Below, piece by piece: positions 55,426-64,000 of a stretch of 64,000 nucleotides of DNA (its first letter is position 1; each line of letters starts with the position of its first letter). Under the pieces are notes generated by a model, which was not told where the DNA came from, searched no databases, and was given only the letters and a program-made list of their open reading frames with translations. Both the position numbers and the translations under genes were made by a program. The DNA is from Bettongia penicillata ogilbyi (taxonomy: Eukaryota; Chordata; Mammalia; Diprotodontia; Potoroidae), in assembly GCA_023548195.1 (NCBI GenBank), contig JAJHZJ010000221.1, positions 3,683,999 through 3,747,998 on the forward strand. The letters are read 5' to 3'.

Positions 55426-55599
55426 GTCTTCCTTGATCAACTGAGAGATCTCCTTGGTGAGCTCACTAATCAATAATACACTTGCACATTGAACCATCTG
55501 ACTTTGTCTTCTGTGAAGATGCTTATACCCTGTAGGACAAGGGAAATCTAAGGAATTCACAAGTCCCATCCAGTTTCCTTTTATCTCTGAAACGTCTCT

Positions 55600-56172
55600 C
55601 TGTGCCCTCCTTTCCATTACTATTGCCACTTCCCTAATTCAGGCTCTTATTTCTTCTCATCTTGAGTATTCTTAAAGCCTTCTAACTCATCAGCATCCCT
55701 CAGTCTGTCCCCTTTTAAATTCACCCTTTACATCGATGACAAAACGTACATCTCTGACCATTCCGGCGCTCAAAGAACTTCAGTAACTCCTCGTTGCTCA
55801 GTCAGGAAATCTGGATTCAAATCCCACCCCAGACACTACTACATTTATGGAAATCAGTGGGCTGCATTTAACTGATCAGTGCCTCAATTTCCTCATCTAT
55901 AAAGATAAGGAAATCGTTACATTACTGTAGAGTTGTTTTGAGGAAAGTGCTCTCTAAACCTTAAAGCATTAGATTAATGCATTATCATTGCTGTATACGG
56001 AATAAAAACTCAGCCTTTCCCAATCTGAGTCTAACCTTCCTTTCCTGTCTTATTTCATAGTATACCCTTTATGTATTCCACATTTCAGCCAAACTGGGCT
56101 ACATACGATCATTATCCTATCTTGCTCTCCCCTCTCCAGACTCAGTTACTTTCTACATACCATCCTATTTAT
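55600..56172 (+). repeat. L2-like LINE split by a MIR SINE
   Basis: L2-like text runs 55620-55795 and resumes at about 55992 (AATAAAAACTCAGCCTTTCC). Between them 55796-55990 is a sense MIR with TCTGGATTCAAATCCCACCC and CAATTTCCTCATCTATAAAG. Confidence 0.65.
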
Positions 56173-56174
56173 CT

Positions 56175-56408
56175 AAATAAACTCATTAAGAAGCTGAATC
56201 AGGTAGACTAATCTTCATGAGTTCAATTGTGGCCTCAGATCCTTGCTAGCTGTCTGACCCTGGGCAAGTCACCTTGTGTGCCTCAGTTTCCTCATCTGTA
56301 AAAGAAGCCAGAGAAGGAAATGACAAACCATTTCAATATCTTTGCCAAGAGAACCCCAAATGGGATCACAAAGAGTCAGACACAACTGAAATGACTGAAC
56401 AATAACAG
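56175..56408 (+). repeat. MAR1 SINE
   Basis: CATGAGTTCAATTGTGGCCT, GTCTGACCCTGGGCAAGTCA, CTCAGTTTCCTCATCTGTAA, ATATCTTTGCCAAGAGAACC and AAGAGTCAGACACAACTGAA. It is followed at 56409-56520 by a MIR3-like piece. Confidence 0.9.
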
Positions 56409-56520
56409 ACATTTACTGTGTGCATAAAATCGTTCTAGGCACAGGGGCAGATTCAAAGTTTGTAAGTTGTCACTCCTACCCTCATGAAACTAACAGTCTA
56501 GGAGGAGGATCTCACACACA

Positions 56521-56950
56521 CACATAAACACAATTATACCACACGATTTTACTTAAGCTCTTTCTAGGGTTGTGAAGCAAAATGTTCTTCAAGGTACAAA
56601 GTAAAATCCTCATCATTGGTGATGGGGATAAGATGAGACTTCATGGAGCATAGCACAGGCTTCAAGAGCAAAGCATCTTGTGGACACAGAGCAGCAATAG
56701 CACAGAAGCTGGAGAGCACATGTCATGTTCAGGGGACAGAGGAGAACAGTTTGGCAAAGGGAACAGGATGTGGAGGAGTGTAATAGATAAGGTGGGTACC
56801 AGATGGTGAAAGGTCTTAAATGCCAGATAAAAGAGTCAGAACTTTACTTGGTAGGCAACAAGGACTTTTTTTTTTTGCATAAGTAACCACAGATAATCAG
56901 AATCTGAGCTAATGTGTCTTCCATCAATGTGAATAAATAGGGCAGTTTAG
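56521..56950. other. Intron with a possible very old repeat
   Basis: 56740-56860 shares phrases with 18240-18430. A T run lies at 56867-56875. Nothing else recognised. Confidence 0.4.
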
Positions 56951-56957
56951 AGGGAAT

Positions 56958-57192
56958 TAGGGTCAACTAGATGACAAATAAAATACTGGGCCTCATCAGG
57001 AAGACTCACTTTCCTGAGTTCAAATCTGGCTTCAAACACTTCCTAGCCATGTGATCCTGGGCAAGTCCCTTAACCCTGTTGCCTCAGTTTCCTCATCTGT
57101 AAAAATGAACTGGAGAAGGAAATGGCAAACTGCTCCAATATATTTGCCAAGAAAACACCAAATGGAGTCATGAAGTGTCATACAGAAATGGA
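56958..57192 (+). repeat. MAR1 SINE
   Basis: ATCAGGAAGACTCACTTTCC, AGCCATGTGATCCTGGGCAA, TCATCTGTAAAAATGAACTG, TTGCCAAGAAAACACCAAAT and GTCATGAAGTGTCATACAG. Confidence 0.9.
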
Positions 57193-57259
57193 GAAAAAAA
57201 GCAATAGAAGGAGGGATTGACATAAACATGGTTTGTGGAGAGGCTGAAGGCCTCGGTAA

Positions 57260-57368
57260 ACTGTGAACTCTTTGAGGGATGGTTCTATACTGCTTTTTTC
57301 TTTGTATTCCTAGAGCTGGGCACATAGCAAGTATTTCAATTCCATTTAAGAAACATTTATTGAATTGA
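57260..57368 (+). repeat. L2 LINE 3' tip
   Basis: GTGAACTCTTTGAGGGATGG, TCCTAGAGCTGGGCACATAG and AACATTTATTGAATTGA. Confidence 0.75.
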
Positions 57369-58137
57369 AGTAGCTGAGGTTGATGGAAGACCTACCAGTC
57401 CCTAGCTCCGCTAAGGCAGGAGGGAGTTCATTGACTTCCTGGGGTCAGAGGCTTCTCCCAACCACAGTTCCAGAACTCAGATCCCTCCTTGCCTGAGCCC
57501 AGCTCTTCTGTTCCGGTTTATTCCACTCTCTATGCCAACACTTCCAAACTCTGGGGATCCAGAATCTCTTTTCATGATTCTCTCTCCCCTCCCATTGCCC
57601 TCATGACGGTCTTACCCTTCCCCTACTTGGAGTATGGTGGTAGCTATGCTATCCCAATCTGAGGTGGCCCACCAAGGCCTTGTACCTCAGAGTTTCTACT
57701 ACTGTGTCCTTTGGTACCTAAAACCGAAAAGAAAAAGAAAAAAACAATACCCGAGGCTTGTCCTTTCAAAAGATGGTTAGCAGAGAGAAGCTACTAAAAG
57801 ACTCTTTAATTCTTCCGTGGAGCAGGGAGCCTTAGCCTGGAGTATAAATGCTTCTGTGTATAAGGGGGCACGTTATATAGCAGAGCTTTGCTGTGATGGC
57901 GACAGAACAGTTTAAGCCAACAAGCTAACTGCTACAGCAGTGGCACAATTCCAGAAATTCTGTTTTTAAAGGAGGGGTTAGGTAAAAACTCCTGGCAAGT
58001 GGTAGTGTTCAGAAATGGAGACTCACAGACCCCTTGCTCAAGGTTGGCAAGCAAGATGGTGTTCATGGAGAACAGATGTTACTGGGCTAATGCATTTGAT
58101 CAGACTTTTTTTCACTTCTCTCCTCCCCTCTTTTCAG
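57369..58137. other. Intron, nothing recognised
   Basis: No gene or named repeat. It ends in a long pyrimidine tract and CTTTTCAG before window exon 14. Confidence 0.45.
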
Positions 58138-58281
58138 GGTGTCAGGATCCCGTTCTAATGCCTTCATGAGGTTTAAGACAACAGCCAAAGACGGGCTGCT
58201 GATGTGGAGGGGAAACAGTCCCATGAGACCCAACAGCGACTTTGTTTCCCTGGGTCTTCAGGATGGAGCCCTTGTGTTCAG
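58138..58281 (+). CDS. EGFLAM: EGFLAM exon (window exon 14): LG3
   Basis: The acceptor is CTCTTTTCAG before 58138 and the donor is GTGTTCAG|GTAAAT at 58282. The exon is 144 nt, phase 2 to phase 2. It encodes [20 protein letters not shown], then [20 protein letters not shown], ending QDGALVF plus the first two bases of the next codon. K-D-G-L-L-x-W is the LG strand. The rest of LG3 must lie beyond the window: I found no matching exon in 58282-64000. Confidence 0.97.
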
Positions 58282-58790
58282 GTAAATAATGAACCATTAG
58301 AACTGGAATTGGTATTATTATTGCCAAGGAATATACAGTATGGGAGGAAGGATTTCAAGCTATGAAATTCTGTAAACCTGAAGAAAGTGGTGGTTGTTTC
58401 ATCTTAGTATTGATCAGTTATTGAACAAAAGAAAGATCGTTTGATCCGCAGTGAGAGATTCTCAGTTCAAGTACTCCTGGCTTTGACATTTGCTGCCTAT
58501 GTGACCTTAAAAAATGTCAGTTCATTTCTCTGGGTCTCCATTTATCCATCTGTAAAAGGGATCATACTGTGTGACCTCTATGGTCCCTTCCAGCTCACCC
58601 TCTATGGTTTGCATGTACTTATTTTCGTTTTCTTCCCTTCCCTTTCTGATCTCTCCTAGCATGTTGTTGTTTTACATAAATTAATTCCTCCTTTCTACTT
58701 CCCTTCAGGAGATGTAAGTAAAAGGAAGATGTCTGTGGTTTTTCAGACCACAAAAGCGTGGCTACCCACATGTCGTGCCACATTTTAGGG
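58282..58790. other. Intron, nothing clear
   Basis: A possible MIR-like piece at 58440-58610 (GTGAGAGATTCTCAGTTCAA, then CTCCATTTATCCATCTGTAA). No gene seen. Confidence 0.45.
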
Positions 58791-59000
58791 CAGTGGTGTT
58801 GAACTCAAATAGAAATGAGGAGCGCTATCGCATATGTAAGGATTCCTCTGTAGGATGCATATTGACTTAGTTTTAAGATGTAATGTGAAATCTATTGTAT
58901 CGTATTTTTTTTATTTTATTAAATATTTCCCAATTACATTTTTAACCTGGTTTGCTATGCTCAGGAGGGCTGTGTGCCTCATTTAGAGCAATAACACTGA
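58791..59000 (+). mobile_element. hAT-like non-autonomous transposon, family B copy 3
   Basis: CAGTGGTGTTGAACTCAAAT, GCATATTGACTTAGTTTTAA, AATATTTCCCAATTACATTT and TAACCTGGTTTGC, ending near AATAACACTGATG. Confidence 0.65.
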
Positions 59001-59084
59001 TGTGCTTGAGAAACTCCTCTGACATCTTCTTCCTCTGACTCAATACAGACTCTAACCTCCCATTGACGATCATCTATTAGAGGT

Positions 59085-59222
59085 CATTTATTTCAACCCT
59101 TCCTTTTATAGAAAGAGAAACTGAGGTAACATGTAGCAAGTGACAGAGCTAGAATTTGAAGCTCGCCCCTTTATCTTTATAGCTATGTTCTTTCTGTTCT
59201 ACCACATGGCTTCCCATCTTTT
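59085..59222 (-). repeat. MIR-like SINE
   Basis: CAACCCTTCCTTTTATAGAA, AGAGAAACTGAGGTAACATG and TCTGTTCTACCACATGGCTT. Confidence 0.7.
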
Positions 59223-59489
59223 CTATCTTTCAGACTTTTACTTACTCCCAACACTGCAGTCCCTCTGCTCCAATGAAGCAAATCTCACTATAAAGTCACC
59301 ACTTCCTGCCCTCACTTGAGGTATTTTCCCCTGCCAAAACAGACACACCCCCTTCCTTTCCACCAGTCTCCTTTCTAGCTTCTTTAAGACCCAAGGAAAT
59401 AGTCACCTTCTCCAAGAAACTTCCCTAACACACCACTATGCTGATGTAATTACCCACTCATGATTCTCAAAGACTCTGAATTTCCTCAC

Positions 59490-59610
59490 ATTTCAGTAGG
59501 TAGAGCTCTAGGCCTGGAATCTGGAAGACCTGAGTTCAGATTTGGCCTTAGACACTAATTGTGTGATCCCGGATGAGTCACTTAAACGCTACGATAAATG
59601 TGATATAAAT
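59490..59610 (+). repeat. MAR1/MIR SINE 5' part
   Basis: AGGCCTGGAATCTGGAAGAC, TTCAGATTTGGCCTTAGACA and GATCCCGGATGAGTCACTTA. Confidence 0.65.
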
Positions 59611-59619
59611 ATATTTTCT

Positions 59620-60085
59620 CATGGTTTCTCAGTTGTTTCAGTCATGTCCAACTCTTGGTAACCCTGTTTGGAGTTTCTTGGAAAAGATACCAGAGTGGTT
59701 TGCCATTTCCCTGTCACTCACTACCTGTGTGACCTTGGGCAAGTCACTTAACCCCAATTGCCTCATCCTGGGTCATCTCCAGTCATCCTGATGAATATCT
59801 GGTCACTGGATTCAGATGGCTCTGGAAGAGAAGTGAGCCTGGTGCCCAGCACAGCCCTCTCTCACTCAAAACAAAGTCAAGTGCAAGTCATGTCATCATT
59901 TCTCTGATGGTATGGTCTTCTCTGGCAATGAAGGATGAACACACACATCCCAACTCATTTTACAGATGAGGAAACTGAGGCAAACAGGATTAAGGGACTT
60001 GCGCAGGGAGACACAACTAGTAGTAAGTGTCATATACCAATGTTGAACTCAGACATTCCTAACTCCATGCTCAGCACTCTATCCT
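59620..60085 (-). repeat. MAR1 SINE split by another marsupial SINE
   Basis: Inverse MAR1 runs 59630-59712 (TTGTTTCAGTCATGTCCAAC, AGTGGTTTGCCATTTCC). It resumes at 59950 with ACTCATTTTACAGATGAGGA and AACTGAGGCAAACAGGATTA, and ends with GCACTCTATCC. Confidence 0.8.
59713..59946 (+). repeat. Marsupial SINE of a second type, inserted in MAR1
   Basis: CACTACCTGTGTGACCTTGG, CACTTAACCCCAATTGCCTC, CATCTCCAGTCATCCTGATG, TGGCTCTGGAAGAGAAGTGA and CAAGTGCAAGTCATGTCATC. A shorter copy is at 62985-63170. Confidence 0.75.
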
Positions 60086-60139
60086 CCTACTCCAGTGGGT
60101 CCCTCTTCATTTGTAGAAAGGAAATAATGATTCATGATT

Positions 60140-60212
60140 ACCTACCCTCACAGGGTTGTGGGGAAAGTGCTTTATAAAGCTTAAAAGTGTTATATAAATA
60201 TGAGCGGCTATT
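60140..60212 (+). repeat. MIR 3' tip
   Basis: CCTCACAGGGTTGTGGGGAA, then AGTGTTATATAAATATGAGC. Confidence 0.6.
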
Positions 60213-60294
60213 TGTTTTTGTTACCTTGGTTACTGTTGAATTTATCAAATGGACGTAGATGCATCAATCTGGAGGGGGGATAGAGAAAGGTGAT

Positions 60295-60295
<1 letters not shown>

Positions 60296-60336
<41 letters not shown>
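60296..60336. repeat. (CA)n microsatellite
   Basis: About 19 CA units ending in CACGTG. Confidence 0.95.
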
Positions 60337-60338
<2 letters not shown>

Positions 60339-60666
60339 ATCATCCAGACTCTGCCTGGACATCTCAGCTCCTGCCAAATTGTAAACTTCTTGAGGGCAAA
60401 AGCTGGGTCTTCCATTTGTTTGCAACTATCTTCCTTCCACCCTACATGGTCCAAACAAATGTTTCTGAATTAAGTCAAATTGAGAGAGAATGGAAGAGGA
60501 ACATGACAAACACATGTGCTACTACAGAAGCTTTGCTTCCTGGAAAGAGTGGGAGAGGTTTGAGGTCTAAGTAGGGATTCATTCTTTCCAACCTCAAAAA
60601 GGTTTATCTGTGCCTCTGGTACTACTAATTGTCATGGAATTTTATATATTCTGTTTATTGCCATAT

Positions 60667-60990
60667 GGATGGTTAGGTGGTATGGTGGATGGAGTAGCTA
60701 GGTCTGGAGTCAGGAAGACTCATCTTCCTGAGCTCAGATCTGGCCTCAGACTTGCCCATGGTCATACAACTAGTAAGTGTCTGAGATGGGATTTGAACTC
60801 AGGTCTTCCTGACTCCAAGTCTAGCACTTTTTGTTCTGCCATAGACTTCCTAGCTATGTGACCCTGGTCAAGTCCCTTAATCCTATTTGCCTCATCTCTA
60901 AAATGAGCTGGAGAAGAAAATGGCAAACCACTCCGGTACCTTTGCCGCGCCTCAAATTGGGGTCACAAAAGGGACATGACTGAACAGCAA
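60667..60990 (+). repeat. MAR1 SINE split by an inverted SINE fragment
   Basis: Sense MAR1 runs 60667-60750 (GGAGTCAGGAAGACTCATCT, CTGGCCTCAGAC). It resumes at 60844 with CTTCCTAGCTATGTGACCCT, CTAAAATGAGCTGGAGAAGA and AAAGGGACATGACTGAACAG. The insert 60751-60843 is a - strand SINE piece with AACTAGTAAGTGTCTGAGAT and TTGAACTCAGGTCTTCCTGA. Confidence 0.82.
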
Positions 60991-61168
60991 GGCTATATAA
61001 CCATATACAAGACCTCTCTGTTGGAAGTGGGGGTGAGGTACTGTGATTTTTAAGAGGTATTTTGGTTGCAAAGAGATGATAAGCTGTCACTTCTCTAATA
61101 TGCAAGAACATGTCGTTAGCCCCCACTAGCAACTCGGGCTGATTCAATTCAATTCCAAAAGCATTTTT

Positions 61169-61331
61169 TTCTTGCTCTTCAGTCCTTTTTGTAGTCATGT
61201 CTGGCTGTGCTTTTCTTGGCAGAGATACTCCAGTGGTTTGCCATGTCCTTCTCCAGCTCATTTTTACAGACAAAGAACTGAGGGCTTCCTCCAGGTCCAG
61301 CACTCTTTTTCACTATGCCACCCAGCTGCCC
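61169..61331 (-). repeat. MAR1 SINE with 10-bp target-site duplication
   Basis: TAGTCATGTCTGGCTGTGCT, CAGTGGTTTGCCATGTCCTT, TACAGACAAAGAACTGAGG and ACTATGCCACCCAGCTGCCC. AAGCATTTTT is repeated exactly at 61159-61168 and 61332-61341. Confidence 0.85.
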
Positions 61332-61375
61332 AAGCATTTTTAAAACACCTTCTATGTGACAGCATGCAACAGTAC

Positions 61376-61555
61376 AAAAAGTGCTAGACTTAGCGTCAGG
61401 AAGACCTGGGTTCCAGTCCCACCTCAGATAGTTACTAACTGTGTGACCATGGGCAAGTCTCAACTTTTCTGAGCCTGTTTCCTTATCTGTAAAATGAGGG
61501 GGTTGGACTGAATGACCTTTAAAGTCCCTTCTACCTCCAGAGCTATGAGCTGAGG
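61376..61555 (+). repeat. MIR/THER1-like SINE
   Basis: AGCGTCAGGAAGACCTGGGT, CTGTGTGACCATGGGCAAGT, ATGAGGGGGTTGGACTGAAT and AAAGTCCCTTCTACCTCCAG. Confidence 0.82.
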
Positions 61556-61640
61556 CCCTGTGTTAGGTGATAAGAATATAAAGACAGAAATTAAGACGGT
61601 CCCTGCCTGCAAGCAGCTTACATTTTACTTGGGGCTGAGA

Positions 61641-62136
61641 AAGAGAGGGAAATGACATATAAAGTAAAAGCAAAGGAATTTTCAAGGTGAGGAGAGAAAG
61701 CACTAAGGGAGAACGGCCCCTGAGGTGCGCCTTGGACGGAGTCAGAGATTTCAAGGAGAGCTCACTTATTGAGATATCACTTTGATTGCTGGACATTTAA
61801 AGCTCCTGTGAGATTCAGCTTTGCTGCATTCATTCACATCAGCTTTATTCCCTTCTGCCCCCTGGTCCCCAGGCAGCAAACACCAAGCCCAGCACAGCCG
61901 AGTTTAGGTTTCAGGCTCCTTGCTGGAACGCCATTTTCTTGTGGTTTTCCTGTGGTTAACCTTGCAAAAGGCCTTAAGTGCATGATTGTGCCCCAAAACG
62001 GGAACTGAAACAGTAGCTACTTCTCCGGGTGAGAACCTGCCCACTTTCACCCCAAACTGACAGCTGAAAGCTATCCACCTTCAGCTGTGGAGAGGGATAA
62101 TACAGTTATGGGGAAACTTGATCCTCATAGTGCAAC
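61641..62136. other. Intron, nothing recognised
   Basis: No gene or named repeat seen. Confidence 0.4.
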
Positions 62137-62260
62137 AGGCCAGGCCCCTGGGCCCTTACCAGGCCCAACCCCCAGCCCCTTAGCAGGCCAGCCCCCCAGG
62201 CCCGTAACAGTCCAGCCCCACCACAGCCCCAGCAGGCCAGGCCCCCACCAGCTCCTCAGC
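62137..62260. repeat. 24-bp GC-rich minisatellite, five units
   Basis: Units start at 62137, 62161, 62185, 62209 and 62234 with lengths 24, 24, 24, 25 and 27. Each opens with AGGCC or a variant and has a C run in the middle. A partial unit recurs near 62291. The open frame across it reads as Pro/Gly-rich repeats and is not a gene. Confidence 0.85.
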
Positions 62261-62299
62261 CACTCTTCTCCTCCCATCCCCCTCCCTTAGAAGGCCAGG

Positions 62300-62715
62300 C
62301 CTGCTCTCACACTAAGGACCCTACAACAGCCACCTCCCCCCACTTTCTCCAATCTCTTGACACCTTTCTGATGACTCCCCTCTCTCCCAAACACATCTGG
62401 TTTATCATAATTTCTTTCTCAAGTTTCTAAAAATTGATCATAAAGTGTTTTCCTCTCAGCTGGTGGTACAGGTTATATCCTCTGCATGAAAGGCACATCA
62501 CTGCAGATAGACATCTGACCCAAGCCAAAGACTCAGCTCCCCCTTCACCAATCCCTTCTTCTCCTCCCTCCTTCCCATTCTACCTGTTTGGCACCTGGAG
62601 TCTAGTCTACTTGTGAGGTTGGGAGGTGGGGACCTGGGAGTGGGAGGGTGGGATCTTCTGTGAACCAGACCAAGACTGAGCAGAATAGAAACTCCAGGAG
62701 TGGGAAGGGAGGGGA
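62300..62715. other. Intron, C/T-rich, nothing recognised
   Basis: No gene or named repeat seen. Confidence 0.4.
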
Positions 62716-62718
62716 AGC

Positions 62719-62990
62719 ATATAATGCAGTGGAAAAGGCACATGGCACCATATTTGAAGTCAGAAGAGCCAAATTTTAATATCTTTGGGAAACTTTCCAC
62801 ATTTGTTAAAGAAAGAGAATCAACTAAATGTTCTCCATAGGCTCTTCCAACTCTAGACCTTATGACAGAGGTTATGTGACTTGCCCAGGGTCTCAGATCT
62901 AGGAAGTGTCTGAGGCTAGATTTGAGCTAAGGTCTTTGTGACTCCAGGTCCCGTACTCTATCCACTGCGCAGTCAACTAGCTGCTTCTGT
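62719..62990. repeat. MIR (+) interrupted by or joined to a short SINE (-)
   Basis: 62719-62862 is a decayed sense MIR ending GCTCTTCCAACTCTAGACC. 62866-62985 is an inverse SINE with GTGACTTGCCCAGGGTCTC and CTCTATCCACTGCGCAG. Confidence 0.65.
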
Positions 62991-63170
62991 GGGGGCCATC
63001 TCTGGTCATCCTGATCTGTATCTAGCCACTGGACCCAGATGGCTCCAGAGGAGAGGGTGAGGCTGGTGACTTGGCATAGCCTTCCTTCTCTTAAATCTAA
63101 TTCACTTGCAAGTTATGATGTCACCTTCCTGGTGCTATTGGTCCTCTCTGAGAACAAAGGACAGACAACA
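62985..63170 (+). repeat. Marsupial SINE of the second type, copy 2
   Basis: CATCTCTGGTCATCCTGATC, CACTGGACCCAGATGGCTCC and TTCACTTGCAAGTTATGATG, then ACAAAGGACAGACAACAACA. Same family as 59713-59946. Confidence 0.75.
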
Positions 63171-63184
63171 ACAGCTGCCTCTCT

Positions 63185-63300
63185 ACAAGTAGTATAATTC
63201 AGTTTTCATACTCATGAGGAATCACATGTAAATAGCAAAGTCAGGTTTTGAACCCAGGTCTTTTGACTAAAGATCCACTGAAATATGATCTCTGACATCA
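63185..63300 (-). repeat. MIR-like fragment
   Basis: TCAGGTTTTGAACCCAGGTC, then TTTTGACTAAAGATCCACTG. Confidence 0.55.
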
Positions 63301-63411
63301 ATACTCCCCTCCCTCCCTTCCTCTCAGGAAAAGGATTTGGCTCCTTGCCTTCTTCCCCATCTATGTCCTTGCTCCTTCAAAAACAAGTAACAGGGGTTAG
63401 TCCAAAACCCT

Positions 63412-63652
63412 AGGGGCAGTTAGGTATCTGGTGCAGTGGATAGAGTGCCAAACCTGGACTAAGGAAGATTCATCTTCATGAGTTCAAACAAATCTGCCTC
63501 AGACACATACTAGCTGTGTGACCCTGGGCAAGTCACTTAACCCTGTTTGCCTCAGTTTGTTTATCTGTCAAATAAGCTGGAGAAGGAACTGACAGACCAC
63601 TCTAGCATCTCTGCTGAGAAAACAGTCAGACATGACTGAAATGACTAAACAG
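63412..63652 (+). repeat. MAR1 SINE, full length
   Basis: GGTGCAGTGGATAGAGTGCC, CTAGCTGTGTGACCCTGGGC, AAGTCACTTAACCCTGTTTG, AATAAGCTGGAGAAGGAACT and AGTCAGACATGACTGAAATG. Confidence 0.92.
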
Positions 63653-64000
63653 CAGAAACCAGCAAGAAGTCCTAAACACTGCAATGGAAATAAAGAACAG
63701 GGGAAGTTTAATAACAGACGGAAAGGGGAAAATTTAGAAGTTACAAAGGTTCTTATGGGTTTGGGCTTGTAATCCTCCTTTGCACTGGCTATAGAGAAAT
63801 GGATAGGTGTGATAAATTATGAAAATCAAGTAAGATCACATGGAAAAGCTTTGGAAATAAAAGGCTAGACAAATATGAGACTGGGACTGAGGTTTTGTAA
63901 ACTTTCAAGCACTATACAGATGAGAGCAATCTTTGCACTTTGATGGCACTCATCAGGACCCAGCACACTGGAAAACTGAGCAGTGGCTGGAATCTTTTCC
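63653..64000. other. End of window, intron
   Basis: Unassigned intron. The next EGFLAM exon is not reached. Confidence 0.5.

Larger units (their letters stand above)
61150..61640 (+). repeat. MIR3/L3-like repeat containing two later SINEs
   Basis: Pieces at 61150-61168, 61332-61375 (AAAACACCTTCTATGTGACA) and 61556-61640 (CCCTGTGTTAGGTGATAAGA, CCTGCCTGCAAGCAGCTTAC) form one element when the two inserts are removed. Confidence 0.6.
1..64000 (+). other. EGFLAM: EGFLAM (pikachurin) gene, internal part: 14 exons and their introns
   Basis: The whole window lies inside one transcription unit read on the + strand. Fourteen exons with AG/GT borders join in frame into about 666 codons whose product matches pikachurin: linker, EGF, LG1, EGF, LG2, EGF, 8-residue insert, start of LG3. 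The first exon begins with a codon split 1+2 with an exon upstream of the window, and the last ends with a codon split 2+1 with an exon beyond position 64000. The signal peptide, fibronectin III domains and C-terminus are therefore outside. Known of the family: pikachurin is secreted into the photoreceptor synaptic cleft and binds glycosylated dystroglycan. Introns run from 787 bp to 8,750 bp and are filled mainly with old repeats. Confidence 0.95.

Noticed and set aside
60610..61463. Several 70-150 codon frames on both strands
   Set aside because: They are translations of MAR1/MIR SINEs and recur wherever those SINEs lie.
62087..62290. Pro-rich 67-codon frame
   Set aside because: It is the 24-bp minisatellite. 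No splice sites or homology join it to EGFLAM.
58282..64000. Search for the next EGFLAM exon (end of LG3)
   Set aside because: No segment with suitable borders and the expected LG3 strands was found, so the next exon is taken to lie outside the window.
1..64000. Endogenous retrovirus or LTR elements
   Set aside because: I saw no LTR pair, primer-binding site or gag/pol/env-like frame. The mobile DNA here is LINE, SINE, HAL1 and hAT-like.
1..64000. A wholly new biological system
   Set aside because: After reading both strands, the window is explained by one known gene and known classes of repeats. The microexon with its CU-rich neighbour is the closest to an unexplored regulatory unit.

Overview
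This is a mammalian genomic window, almost certainly from a marsupial. It holds one protein-coding gene, read on the + strand and entered and left inside introns: EGFLAM, which encodes pikachurin. The marsupial call rests on interspersed repeats: many MAR1-type tRNA/CORE SINEs, MON1-like SINEs, short WSINE1-like SINEs, L2, MIR, L3/CR1-like remnants, and two HAL1 (half-LINE-1) elements of the kind described from opossum. I cannot name the species.

The gene. Fourteen internal exons were placed by GT/AG borders, continuous reading frame and recognition of the protein: 8088-8203, 9122-9440, 10418-10518, 11306-11406, 13446-13590, 16825-17014, 24553-24678, 25498-25741, 32877-32988, 38245-38361, 42794-42974, 51725-51748, 53694-53772 and 58138-58281. 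They join into about 666 codons with no frame break. In order they encode an acidic and then Ser/Thr/Pro-rich linker, EGF module 1, laminin G domain 1 (LG1), EGF module 2, LG2, EGF module 3, an 8-residue microexon, and the first half of LG3. The signal peptide and fibronectin III exons lie upstream of the window. The end of LG3 and the C-terminus lie downstream. Pikachurin is a secreted matrix protein of the photoreceptor ribbon synapse that binds dystroglycan through its LG domains.

Layout. Positions 1-6300 hold two same-strand HAL1 elements. The first has an intact ORF1 (218-1318). The second is full length (3666-6281), has an 11-bp target-site duplication and a broken ORF1. Positions 8-17 kb hold six closely spaced exons (linker, EGF1, LG1). 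A 7.5-kb intron full of SINE/L2 copies leads to EGF2 and LG2 (24.5-38.4 kb). That interval contains a 7SL RNA pseudogene at 35.34-35.63 kb on the - strand. EGF3 is at 42.8 kb. The next 8.75-kb intron carries a decayed RTE-type LINE and AT-rich microsatellites. The 24-nt microexon at 51.7 kb is followed by a 550-bp polypyrimidine tract. LG3 begins at 53.7 and 58.1 kb. The last 5.7 kb is intron rich in nested SINEs, with a 24-bp minisatellite at 62.1 kb.

No bacterial-type system, CRISPR array or second cellular protein-coding gene was found. The strongest points for a second look are the microexon and its CU-rich neighbour, the intact and full-length HAL1 elements, the 7SL pseudogene, and the nested transposons with visible target-site duplications.
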